NCBI GenBank assembly: GCA_904066235.2
Contig: CAJFCV020000002.1
Location: 7,440,001-7,504,000, forward strand
Origin: Bursaphelenchus xylophilus
Lineage: Eukaryota > Nematoda > Chromadorea > Rhabditida > Aphelenchoididae
DNA length: 64,000 nt
Direction: 5' to 3'
Of this stretch, positions 14,501 to 26,528 are shown piece by piece; within the stretch, counting starts at the first letter, position 1; every line of letters starts with the position of its first letter. The notes beneath the pieces are model-generated. The model saw only the letters and a list, made by a program, of their open reading frames with translations, searched no databases and was not told the DNA's origin. Both the position numbers and the translations under genes were made by a program.

Positions 14501-17500
14501 ATCCTTCTTTCGGATCAAGTTCTTCAAGCTCATCATCGCTATCAGGTTCTTCATGGTCAAAATCAAAGAGGTCCTTGCGCAATAATTTGGATTTGAGATC
14601 TTCAATTACTTCTTTGTTCAGCCGATCGAAGTCCTAAAAAATCTGCATTGACCACAAAAGCCAGTCACCTTGCCTTAATTTCCTCAAAGACTTCATTGGA
14701 AAGATAATTGAAGATGGTCCTGGGTAAAGTTTGGATAGCAGTTCCATCGGAAAGAAGGAGAGATTCGGCTGCAAACTGAATCCTCAAGACCCCATCTGAA
14801 TCCACGGGTAACGTGGGCATGTATTCTTCTCTGATGGCAGCAGTAAGCCTCCTAGTATAATAATTCAAATATTTCTTGGCTTTTTGTGGAGATGTTTTAT
14901 GAAGATTGTTCAGAAAACGAGCCAGTTTGGTATCGGTAATATAGTCATAAGGTCCACTAGACTTTGATTCGCCCTACAAATAAAAATTAATGATTGCATG
15001 AGTGTAATCGACTGCATAAATAAAAATATTCTTACATCATCACCGTCTTTTTCACTATTCGGATTTGAGCCTTCAATGCCAATAACCATCGACTCTTCTT
15101 CAATATTATCCATAATATCCCCAAGCAAATGGACCTTCTTCACATCGATGTTCCCGGTCCCTTCGATCCTTAATTTGATCTTCTTTTTCTTATTCAAGTC
15201 ATTAGAGTCGTCTTCATTCAACCCATCAGCCCTTTCCGTTTCATCCAATAATCGTTCAAAGTCCGAATCAGACAGCGCTTTCTCATCCAATGAGACTCTT
15301 TTTCGTCCGGGAATTCTTTTTTGTTTTTCGTTTTGAGGTCCAATAAATACGGGATCAAAGGTTTCGCTAGGATGTTGAGCCAGCGGATTGTCATCGAACT
15401 GGCCGGCAAGTTGATCATCGACAGTTTCAGATGATTCTCCATTCAATCTCAACGATTCATCTATTGCAATATGCGCCTTTTCAAAGTTGGCTTTGTGTTC
15501 TCGATCCACGGGGATATGACAAACAACAGGTTTTGCCCATTTCTCATCTGTTCTAAGCACCACGAAGTTTTCCGTCTTGGGTTCATTGGCCTTTTCCTCA
15601 ACGGCCGGCTTCTCTTCTTCTTCCTCTTGACTATCCGCTTCCATGGGCTCATCTGCTTTCTCACCAGATTCAGTTTTCTCTGAACTTCCCGGCTGTTCAT
15701 CTTCATTCCTTACTTCTCGATTTTCATTTTCAGGAGATTGCCTTTCTTCCACTTGTCTTATATATCCAGCATCCAGTCCGTCTTTAGGATCGATATCAGT
15801 TTGAATTGGTGTCTCAGAAGGGTCATCTGGAATTTCACCCGATTCGTTGTGAAACTCCCGTGGTTGTGACTGTTGGGGTTGTGCATTTGAGGGGTGAGGA
15901 TGTTCTCCTCCAGCTGCATTCTCATCAAAGAAAGCGGTTTCAGGCATATCCTTCAAAATGGCGTTGCCAATATCCTGAAAAAAAACATTACTACTTTGTC
16001 CAAGAAGCTCGCATCATCCTATTGTTTACTTGCCTGTAAAGCTTGATCGTCAATGTCCTCAAACATGGCCATTTCATTGAGTCCTTGTTCTTCCATCTCT
16101 TCTGCATTCTCGTTTTCTCTAGGGACACTTCTTAGGGTTACTGTATATGATGGTTTATCGAGGCCGAGACTCTGTGCTTCCAACATCAACATATTGGCAA
16201 CTTCTGTGAGATGAGCGGCGGTTGTTTCATCGATTTCATCAAAGATCATGGAACAAGCAGAGTTTCCAAATTGTCTTTCTAGTTCAGTTTCCGCCAGATA
16301 GTCGATTCGTTGATCAATTTTTGTCTAAAAAATTGTTGTTATAAACGAGGGTTGTTAAGTTCTTGGCACTTCAGCCAGGTTGCCAAATTGCCGTCATTTT
16401 CAAAATTTTCTGTTATTTTGGTTTTAAAAATTAATTTTTTTGGCGCTACGACTTTTCATGTCAGCGACAGTACGGGTCAACGATACTATGGATCGCATCG
16501 GTTCTTCGTGACTAAGTAAGTAGAAATAATAAGATTGATCGAGTCGTAGGATAGCTTATCGCCTATTCTGACCGTTTGACGGCTTCATATATCAGAATTT
16601 TTCAATGACGAAAATGACGCCAATTTTGAAGTAAAAATTAACCGAAGTTTTCTTACTTGTCCATAGTTCCTGATGGATCTAAGGAGTTCCCCGGATGGCA
16701 ATCTCGTGAAGGTCACAAACGTTCCACCGAACTTTGGTGGCATTTCTCCAGTATACCTTTTAAACACAAAATCCTGTTCTTTTCTGTCGACAACTACAAA
16801 AACCACCTGATTAAGGGTATCTTCCTTCGGTTCTGGAAGGATTTCCTCTTGATTTATATCCTCGACAACCTTTTCAATTTTCTCTTCGTCCACATATTCA
16901 TATCCTGTTCTTCCGATTTCAATTGGTCTCAGTTTCTTTACAGATTCTAGACTGTTGGAATCCAATGGCTTCAATCCATTTGCAGCTTCGAGTTCTTCTT
17001 GGTTCAAACCCTCTGATTTCCCATCACGACTGATTAATGGGGCGTGTCCAACAATTCGACCAGTGGCCAATATCTTCCCGCCTTCATTTCTCATCTTGAA
17101 GGAGATGGGGCCTTTGAGTAACGACTCTACTGACTCTTCTCCATCAAGATCAATGCACAGTTTGGTTCGTTTTTTCAATTCTTTGCGAGACGTTATGTGG
17201 GAATCCTTCCGATTAGTGTCCGAGAAGTGTCTTGCCAACTTGAAACGGTCCGAAGTGTCCAGAAATTTGAGCTTCTCACCAGCCTCCTTTAGATGGCCAA
17301 CAGATTCATTAAGTGTTACGATGGGTCTGATCAGCTCAAACTGATGACTCAACTCGGCATGAACGTAAATGGAAAAGGTTGGCTCTTGGGCAAAAACTTC
17401 TTTCAAAATCTCCATGGATCGTTCTTGAAATGGATGAGTGGGATTTGTAGCCAACTTGAAGAAGAATTTGACAATTTCGTCCAAGAAGCTGACAATTAAA

Positions 17501-20500
17501 ATGCATTCCTGCTCTTCTTTTGAAGTTTGCTCGCTTCTGAACCTGTCCAATTTATCTCGAAGTTCCTGAACATGGTCCTCAACCTTGTCGTCTTCCAATT
17601 CCATGTCTGGAAGATCAACATCAGCCAATTTCATCGCCATTCTTATCAAGTTTTCTACAACTTTTCCATCTGAAATACAAATTAAGATCGCCATTAACTT
17701 GTAGAATAAGCCTAAAAATCGAAAGTTTACCTCCACCTTCAACACGTTTCATATCGATTGACTGCAGAACAACAGCAAGCTTCTCTAATTTCAGTTTGTC
17801 ATCATCTTGGTGATATTCCCGTTTCAATTTAAGAAGAATATTTGTATGTGAAATCATTACTTTAAACGACTCATCCTTAACATTCTTTAGTTGGGCTTCC
17901 AACGAGTGAGCCCCTCTGTTCATATTTGAGGTCGTATATCGACATGATGGCATAGCATTCAGAGCGACGTCGGTGTTGCCCACAATCAATTGGAGATTGG
18001 AAACAAATTGAACAGTCTGTTTGGGATAGTCTTTGTCATACAATTTGGCTTCCACAAGCAAGTGGTTTACAAAGTCCTGAAAATTATATAAGGATTAAGA
18101 TATCTACCTACCAAAAATGCAATTTGAGAGAATGACGTCATCGTTGAAAATTCGTTGAATCCTTTTATTAGCGACTGAATTAACTCCGCCTTTCTTCCAG
18201 CTAATAAATCTTCGATTGACAAGTTCGTAACACCGGAGAGTCTTTCGAGTAATCGGAAGGCCTCACTCCTCAGAGATGGTTCTGGATCAAGAAAACGGAG
18301 GACCAGATGAGAGAGGATGATCTCGAGAAGATCATTTTCATCTTTTGAATTTGGAAAACAAACATTAATAAACAGGTCAAGGCATTTGGATGCAACATCA
18401 ATAGCGCCACATGAGACCTCATCAGCCACACCTAAAGCAATATTAAATCAGCGATTAGCTTTGTAAACTCACAGGAAATGGTCGTAAACAACGCATCCAA
18501 CAGCCCACTGGCTAGCGGAACAACAAACTCTCTCGGGAAATTCTCAATGAAGAACCTGAGGGCTGTACACCCACCCAGTTTTGCATACCATTCTCTTCTG
18601 TAACATAATAAACGAATTTGTTCCAACAATTCGCTGAAGAAAGTAAGACGCGATGCCTTTGAAAGATCAGCAGAGTCGAAAAGATAGGAGACCGTCAACT
18701 TGATGTAAGACAACGCAATCAGTCCAGCATAAGCAAATTCCTTGCAGGAATCCGAAAGGACTTTGACAATGACGTCGATGAGGATGAACCCGTCCATTCC
18801 CGAATGGTTTTTCTTTTCATTCATGGAATCCAGAAGAGCTTGAGTTGTCAGATGAACCACAATAGCACTGAAGAAAGGGAGTGCTTGTTCTCGAGATTCA
18901 CTGGCCACAATTCCATAGAAGATTCCGGTTAATCCAGACCCAAAGATGCTCCGAGATCTTATATCGGGGCATCTGTAGGCGGGGTATCTTCTGAAACAAG
19001 ATCAATAAAAGTTAATTGATAAATATCTCTCAGATTCTGAAAGTACACTTACATCTCGCTTTGACTCCACTCTTTGAATACTTTTTGGCACAATTCCCTC
19101 TTATGCTCTTTGTTCAGTGCATGAATTGGATTCTTTTGGACTACCGTATACAAAACTGTCCGACAAACTTCTAGAGCATGTCCCTTCGGATACCTCTGAT
19201 TACTCGGAACAGTCCATCCGCTCTGCCAATGGGCCCAATTCACACTCAATGGAGGCTGATGCTCATTTATCTGTGCTGATTTTATCATGGCCACAGCCGC
19301 TTCGATAATGGATGCAGCAGGGATGTCGGCTGTCAATTCCTTCAGTTCTTTGGGACCAGTTTCTTCGTCATGTTTTCTTTTCAAAGTCTGTTCCCTCGGC
19401 ATTAAATTCAAATCACTCCCACCGACATCGACCATCGTGTTGATCCTCAACTTAATTGGTTCCTTGCCTTCCATTGGGTAAGAAGCCACCTTCAGCGAAT
19501 TCAGAGACAGAGCGTGATCACTTTCGTCGATAAATTCATAGACTTGGGCATCCAAAAAGGCCCTTCGACTACTTCCTCCAAGTTTTGCCATAATTCTCAA
19601 TGCTGATGTAGCTGAAGAGTTGTCTTGAGTATAAAGACTCCTCCAGAGGCCTTGCATTAACGAAGCTCGAACTGTCTCCATATGATCAAAGAAGTAGTCA
19701 GGTTGCAGGTTATCCACACACAATTCTAAAGTTCTCAATCCTTGTTGAACCAGTGACGTCGATCCGTGAAGAGCGCAAACCAGGGGATCCATTAGAAGAG
19801 CCAGATATGGTAAAAGAGAGGATAGTCTGACTGGAACAGTTAGGCAAAGTTCGACAAAAAGGTCGTGGATGGGTTGACGGTGAGATCCGTTTTGGAAACG
19901 ATTCAATTGTTGTAAAATGGAGGGCAATAGGGGCAAGAACTCTCGATACAATTGATCGTGAGCTCCGGTTCCAATAGACCTAAAGAGAAAACGCAGAAGC
20001 TGGAAGTAATTCCATGGCTCTCGACTTCTCATGGCCACTTGCAAAGCCTCGGCAATAATCTCGTGAAGAAAAGGCTAAAACATTCATAGTTAAAAGACGA
20101 TCAAACAACTGATAATTTTTAAAGAAACCCTCTTACCATTAGCATATTCTCCTGACTGATTGATTGGTCAGTGGAGACAGTTCTGAAGACTTGATTGAAT
20201 AAAGCCAAATACACTTTGGACCGATCTGATGTCTGACCAATCTCGTTCATCCGACCAATCAGATACTTTATCAAGATTGATCCCATAATAGTGGAAGTTC
20301 GTTGTTGTGCCAAGAAATGATTAGCAATATCCTGAAGGGGTTTGCTCGTGATGATGGCTTCAATAAAGAATTCTATATTCTTGCTCAGAACATATTCAAA
20401 CACTTGGGGATGACCGTCAGTGAACTAAAAGCAGCCATTAATTCCAGTAATGCGATAAAATACTCACAATAGACGAGAACATTTCAATGCACTCCTTCTC

Positions 20501-22769
20501 GTCCTTCTTGAACGTCTTAATATGAGAAGCATACTGATTACTCTGTGCAATTTGATTGACCAGAAGGACAAATTGCTGGAGACTTTTGATGCCATGGATA
20601 AAATACTCCCGAAACAGCTCTCTCTCGTCGGCAAAACTCGAAGAATCTAAATAAAAACGTGTATTTATCCTTTACTAAAACCAATAAATGATAACGATAA
20701 AGGCACATCCACTCACTTTCAGTTAAATGACAACTGCTCAAAGCCGAGCCCAATGTCCTCACTGGATGGATAGTAAATCGAATCATATTCCTGCATTCAA
20801 GTGGAGACAAAGGAAGAGTCTGTTCTTGCCAATGAACCGATGAGGCGCCGGATTGGAATGATTGCTGAGGCTGTTTCCGAGGAGATCCTGGATTTTGAAG
20901 GTCATGACTTTGATCTTGCTGTTCTCTTTGACTCAATTGGGCAGCATCTCTTTTGGAAATCTCAACTTGGATTGATTGGGGGATTATATTCTCCGCCAGA
21001 TTTTTTGCTTTTCTCACGAATGCCTCCAGTGCATAAAGGAATGTCTCTCTTGCCTTAAACCAGAAAATTAAAGAATTAAAAGGAGAGATACCGCTAAATA
21101 AATCAGTATTTTTTCAAACCCTTACCGGCATTTTCTTCTCCTTCTCTTGGTTAATTAGAGGATCACACAAATTCATCAATAATTTCATGTACATGGTCTG
21201 ATTATGGGCGACCAATTGGGAATCGTGAATACAACGAACACACAAATTGAAGAGGCTAAAATTGACATTGTAACTCCAAAAACCTAACAAGAAAATAACA
21301 AAGAAATAAACCCAACTGAACAAGAACTGGATAATTTAAATCGCTTCTAACATGATGGAGAATGTCAGCCAGTTGTGAATAAACCATATTCCTTAACGAA
21401 TCTTGGGACGAAAAGCTCTCTCCCAAAACAAAGCGTTCACACGTTAATGTCGGGACGATTCCAACGAAGTAGCTCTTGTACTCACTCATCAACAATATCT
21501 TCACAGCCCCGATGAATTCTCTTCTCGCTGCGGTGACATAAGGATTCAATGACTCGAGCAGCTTGCACATCGCTTTTGTCAATTGAAAAGCCATTGGTTT
21601 GGTGAGTGAGAGTTGCTGTTGCTAAACATAAAATATTATATTTCTGTTCTAGCGAATGTATGTATATAAAATATAACCCATTCTTACCCTCTGTTGTTTG
21701 ACTGTCCACGCCAAGAAGTACATGGCTCTGACTTGAGAGTTGTGGAACTCATCAATCAGCGGGGCATTTAGTGCTGGAGGTTCCTCATTTCCCCTTACAT
21801 CCATTGCAATATCATCCACGTTCCTTGGGACACTCACCGACATATAATCAACTAAAACATTGAATATCCCGTCCTGCATCTGTCGTGTTATCTGCGAAAG
21901 TTGAATGAACAACGGAGGGATCTCCGAGAATACTTTTACACTCATCGATGCCTTGGGAATTAGCGTGTATTGGAATGAATTCTAAAGTTTGACAATGAAA
22001 ACCAAAACATTTAAATATTACTTACACCATCATTTTCAGATCGTCGCAGATGCAAAGCCTTTGTGTAATACAGTCTCGGCAGTGATCTTTCCACTTCCTC
22101 ATCAATGTTCGTAACTTCCGAGACCGGCCTAGCTAAGAACATCTCTTTATTCTCCTCAGCTGCCCGTAAGAACTTGCTGTACGCGTCTTTAAAATGTTCG
22201 AAGAAGCCGGGTAAATCCTGTGGATTGGGTCTGTTGACCTTTAGCTGCTCGTTGAGCACTTTCAAAGCAAGCCCGGCATTCTCTTCGTTGTCTTTGCACA
22301 CAATGCTCAACAGTTCTTTTATCAAACCATTTTTGTGACTGACTCGTTTCACGGTGTCCGTCATTGGAAGCCTCAGAAATAACTGGATAATGGCCTTGCG
22401 GAGTTGCTAAAATTAAATAACTTAAATTGGGACCTAAAATAATATCCTACCTGTGTCTCATTCTCGGCAATAAAATGTGGATGAGTTTTCTGCAAATCCA
22501 AAATCAAGGCTTCGTAGATTTCAGCCTGATGAGACGCATAACCTTGTGTGTTTATCATTTCTTCCAGATTCTCGATGAATTTCTAAACTTAAATAACGAA
22601 ATAAACGTAATAAACTTACAGTTAAAACAGCAACTTTATGGCCGTGGCGACCTCCATCTTTCAAGCATGCTAGAAGGTCTTCTACTTTGCTCGACGAAGA
22701 TTGCTGTTGTGGCAACGATATCCGCTGTCCCGATGGTGGAGCTTGTCTTTGAGAGGAACCTTGATCCAT
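5566..22769 (-). CDS. trr-1: TRRAP: PIKK-family pseudokinase scaffold
   Basis: One minus-strand gene of about 39 exons starting at MDQGSSQRQAPP (22769) and ending at the stop at 5566-5568. Most introns are 35-75 nt. N-terminal HEAT region: 19049-20044 encodes LFVELCLTVPVRLSSLLPYL and QGLRTLELCVDNLQPD, nearly identical to human TRRAP. Central HEAT region: PSMPTRMEDG (human PAMPARMEDG) near 12720. FAT domain at about 10000-8280, with EEMWLQSCAEMGDWRTL and KTWRCR...DPLSHWSAAFSWR. C-terminal PI3K-like region: NGKIFSYLI near 6600, then VPRTELTEFMRD...FWTVRKKL near 6170, then LSPNISEFF near 5890. TRRAP is the large scaffold of SAGA and NuA4/TIP60 that binds activators and lacks kinase activity. I estimate 4,900-5,000 aa against 3,859 in human; an acidic insert around 14500-16250 accounts for part of the excess. 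Individual exon ends were not all fixed. Confidence 0.93.
16343..16630. repeat. Dispersed MITE-like repeat, copy B, in a TRRAP intron
   Basis: Fills most of a roughly 330-nt intron (about 16325-16656) in a gene whose other introns are mostly under 80 nt. Left-end bases ccaaattgccgtcattttc are close to the reverse complement of right-end bases gacgaaaatgacgccaattttg, so the copy has degenerate inverted ends. Order and sequence of blocks match copy A at 4600-4960. Confidence 0.5.
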
Positions 22770-22934
22770 CTGAAAATTTCAAACGTACTTTCCGGATTTT
22801 AATATAATATTTTTTATTTTATAATACAATATAATATACGGTATTGTGATGCGGAAAGGTGTATTTTATACGAAAACAAGAAGAGACAGTATTCTGCCAA
22901 AAAACTTGGCTTGAAAAAAAAGATTTTCAGAAAA

Positions 22935-23264
22935 ATGCGGAAGGCCAAAGCGCGAAAGGAAACTGACTCTCGCTATGGGATCGAACTCATTAATGATGAA
23001 CTCATTACCCTGCAGTGGAAATCAGTGTTGTTTTGTATTATAATCGGATTAATAATTTATGACTTTAATTTTACGATCCATATGACATTTACTTTACTTT
23101 CAGATCGTTGGATCACCTTTGACATCCCTAGATGCCCCGAGGTTGAGACACAAGCCAACCGTCTCCCTTTGCTCTCTGAATTTCGATTGTATTCTGATGT
23201 TAAGAACTACGGTAGAGTCATGACATTTGTCGGGTCCCAGATGACATCGTCTTTCCCGAAATGA
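22935..23264 (+). CDS. Small protein of unknown function (86 aa)
   Basis: I do not recognise this protein. Two exons, 22935-23034 and 23104-23264, with a 69-nt intron starting GTATTA and ending TACTTTCAG, give 86 aa that begin MRKAKARKETDSRYGIELIN and end MTSSFPK. The unspliced frame is also open, because the intron length is a multiple of three, so retention would insert 23 mostly hydrophobic residues. The start lies four bases after an acceptor-like attttcag (22923-22930), as in trans-spliced nematode genes. The N-terminus is basic; there is no signal peptide. It diverges from the TRRAP gene with only 165 bp between start codons, so the two probably share a promoter region. A non-coding or spurious reading remains possible. 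Confidence 0.45.
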   Translation: MRKAKARKETDSRYGIELINDELITLQWKSVLFCIIIGLIIYDFNFTIHMTFTLLSDRWITFDIPRCPEVETQANRLPLLSEFRLYSDVKNYGRVMTFVGSQMTSSFPK

Positions 23265-24362
23265 AGTTTGTTCGCGTTAGTCATTGCTGTTGAATAAAGC
23301 AAAATAAGAGTCGTAGCCTGATAGAAGAGGGAAATAAGTTGCTTTTAAGTTTGTTGTTGCTTGAGTACTTGCTCGCGAGGCAACTGTCTAAATCCATCTT
23401 TGGTGGTTTTCTTGAAATTTGTATACATACATATGTATTTATTAAAGCGCAATCGAAAACTCGATTTTGCGAACAAAGAAGAAGCCGAAATTGACAAAAA
23501 AGGATCTTTCGATTACAGTATCTCTTCGAGTTAATATTGATTGTACTAGTTCACAACCAAGGAAAAGTGTCCGTAACGGCTTACGGACACTTGAAGCCCT
23601 GAAGATGCTCAGACTTTGCGCTTAATAACATACTGATTGATGCAAAAAATGTACATTTTTATTATGAAGTATAAATTGTAATTTGGGGAGCTTTAGGCCA
23701 CAGGTTTACCACCCTGGTTACTGTAGATTTACGTTTTCGAAGACTATTGACATGATTAAACGGTTAATTGGATACACGTTTCTTCTCTGAAATGAGAGAG
23801 CTTCACACTTCGGCTACCAATGGGACTTGACTGTCGTTAAAACTTTTTGGCAAGCCGTGTGTAAAATTTATCTGCCTTTCCAGCTCACCGACTAACTAGT
23901 CATACAACTTAACCGTTGGCTGTGGATTTCCGCTCTGTGCCAAGTTTACGGTAGCCGTGTTGTCTTAGTTCTGGAATGGTTGCTATTCCGGCGGTCCGAA
24001 ATTGTTCCGAGCTGACTCAATTTCTTTGTTCAAATATAAGTCAAAAGCCAAATTGGCTTTAATTGAATTCCAATATCGTTTGAGAAATCCGTTGTCGGCA
24101 GAGATGTAAACGCGCTTTAAAAAGAACTGGTTGCGCAAGGCAATTACTAATCTGGGAAATACTGGTTTCTAGAAAGGGAGATCAAGCTGAGAAAGCACAG
24201 CTGACTTGTCAGTTGTTTTTTGTTATTTTACGTACACAAAATTAAAAACTTTTCTCAAATTTAAATTTCATCCTCCGATCTTTATTTTTATATGAACTTC
24301 AATTTCTGCAAATTACGTAATCATAAGGTGAACATCATTTGATTAAATTCCATTTCAGAAGC
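23265..24362. other. Intergenic, no gene seen; holds a perfect hairpin
   Basis: No coding evidence between the small plus-strand gene and the kelch gene. An AATAAA at about 23294 could end the upstream transcript. A 28-bp perfect stem-loop sits at 23565-23592 (separate entry). The segment closes with acceptor-like ccatttcag (24350-24358), five bases before the next start codon. Confidence 0.45.
23565..23592. repeat. Perfect inverted repeat, 12-bp arms, 4-nt loop
   Basis: AAGTGTCCGTAA (23565-23576), loop CGGC, then TTACGGACACTT (23581-23592). The arms match without error. It lies in non-coding DNA between two plus-strand genes. It could form an RNA hairpin, be a binding palindrome, or be the remnant of a foldback element. 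Confidence 0.7.
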
Positions 24363-26345
24363 ATGGTTTCCGCATTACACAGCTTGTTCCGTATATGGAG
24401 ACCCAAGAAAATGATGGCAAGGCCAGAGAAGGTATGATTAACCAAGTCAACTCTTCTATGTTCAAATTAGTCACATAGCCAGCTAGTCACTTTTGTTTCC
24501 TCACCATTTTTTGTGACATTCTGTTTCGGTCGATCTCAGGTCAACGAAGTGTCAAAATTATCCGGATTTCTATTTTCTTTGGTGTTCGTTGGAAAGACTG
24601 GACGAATTGTCTTTTCTCCAACTATTCATCTCTCGAGTCAAGACCAGGTGGCAATTTTTTATATCTTGTTATACATATATTCCATCTCTTGAAGTAGATT
24701 ATGTTTCTTTTGCTGAAAAAAAAATCTTTTTTTCTCCACTTTCGATGAAGCAGGCCGGTGGCTTCTATTTCCCAATTATTTCGTACTGATCTTTTAATTT
24801 TGCTTGTTTTAGGTAAATATGAATGCGTTGTCAAAACCCGAGCTACTAACAGATTCCAAGGACAGCATTGGTGACTTTCAAATTCGTATGTTTTTTAAAT
24901 GTTATGCTTTTAAGAACGTTGGAATACATTGTTTGGATACAAATTTACAAAGTGTTTTAGTTCCTTTGGCCAGATCTGGGCATAGATGTTTCTGTACGGG
25001 AGATCATTTTTACGTGGTCGGTGGTTACAATCCATCCTACAGAGGCAAGATGATCAATGACGTCTGGTGCCTAAATTTGTTGACACGTCGTTGGAAACGA
25101 GTAAAACTGGATAAAGAATTACCTCACACGCTGGCCTCATTCTCGTGTAAGTCACATTTAGTTTTATCTGAAATTTATGGATTTAGTGAGTTATGTCGAT
25201 GAATTGGGGACTTTTTACCTGTATGGCGGTACCGGGTTTCCCTTTGGACAAACTATATCCACGGACCTTTATGCATGTACGCTTGTAAAGCCAGATGAGT
25301 GTTCTGTTAGAAAGATTCCCATCGACAATCCGAAGTCCGCTCCTGTGGTTTATGGTCACTCGGCTGTTCATCGTTATATAAATGGAAACTTCACAGTAAG
25401 GTTGAAATCAGAATATAACTACTTTTTTGTAACGGGTTTATGTGTCCGCTTTTTAGGAGGTTTACATTGTTGGCGGAACAGAAGGCGCACATTACGACAT
25501 GACTGTTACCAAACTGACGATTTTCGAGGATCATGCAAGATTCGAACGAGTCAGTACTCCAGAGAACGAACCCAATGGTCGCTATCGACATGAATCTGTT
25601 TTTATTGGGAATACGATCGTTTCCTTGGGAGGTTCCAATCAACTTGTTGCCATTCCTATGAAAAGAGTAAGATATTATTTTAAGTTACCTAAACTTGATT
25701 TTGCTATGAATGGAACGCAATAATTCATTGTTTTTTACAGCTGGACGCTTTCGACATAAGGACGTTGGAATATAGCAAGATAACCACCAAACCTGACCCT
25801 CGGTGGCGTTTTCCAAGAGCTCGAAAAGGCCATTCGGTTGTTCAGTCTGGAAACTTTGCCATTCTTTTCGGCGGGTTTGATCCTCCTGCCACTGTAAGTT
25901 GATTTAATTTATTTCGAGAATATCCCCATTGTTTCAGGAACACAGTGATGGAGAATTACTCAGTGATGTTTGGTGTCTCGATTTGAGGAGCTTAGAATGG
26001 AAACGTTCCAACTTCCAATTGCCTTGGGGCGTCTTCTTCCATTCTGCTGCTGTCAATCAGGTAAAACTTTAGTTTGAGGGCAGATTACTTCGCTTTTAAA
26101 TCAATTTGACTTCATTGTCCTTTTAGTTGAATCAAGTCGTTTCATTTGGTGGCTGCGCCCAAGTTGCATCTAAGCGGGTAGATGACACAATTGGCTTTCA
26201 CATTGCACCTCCACCTTTATCTTATCTGGCGGCCCGGGTGTATCTCAACTTCCTTCCGACAACTTCTGACCAGAGTAATGTCAGTTATTCGACTATCATA
26301 CGTCTCGCCCAGGATGCATTATCACCGAAGCTTACTGCAGCGTAA
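24363..26345 (+). CDS. KLHDC10: KLHDC10-like kelch-repeat protein (ubiquitin ligase receptor)
   Basis: Nine exons (24363-24431, 24540-24647, 24813-24885, 24961-25146, 25187-25395, 25457-25666, 25741-25893, 25938-26060, 26127-26345) join in phase to give 390 aa. Kelch blades follow the KLHDC10 order: LARSGHRC...YVVGGYNP, LASFS..., LYGGTGFPFGQ, YIVGGTEGAHY, RYRHESV...LGGS, RKGHSVV...LFGGFDPP, WCLDLRSLEWKR. The C-terminus (PPLSYLAARVYLNFLP) occupies the place of the human BC-box, which binds Elongin B/C. Human KLHDC10 is a CRL2 receptor for C-terminal degrons, including alanine tails from ribosome quality control. That role is inferred here. The first two exons, before the Met at 24819, rest only on splice signals and phase; translation could begin at 24819. 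An AATAAA lies at about 26455. Confidence 0.8.
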
Positions 26346-26528
26346 GAGGACTAGAACTGAAGAATAGAGTTAATTCATATTTTATCGAGAGAAGGAAACG
26401 GGTTCTTCTAAATTATATGTACATAAAAGACGGTTAATTATAGTCTATGATGTAGAATAAAAACAGCGATCCGGTAATAGGTTATCGTTTATCCACATTA
26501 ATAAGTTATATCACAACATTCGAACATA

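Noticed and set aside
14500..16250. Possibility that the acidic region is a separate gene inside TRRAP
   Set aside because: Flanking and internal exons continue on the same strand with short introns and no clear start or stop; the HEAT-type sequence on both sides matches TRRAP in order. cDNA could still change this.
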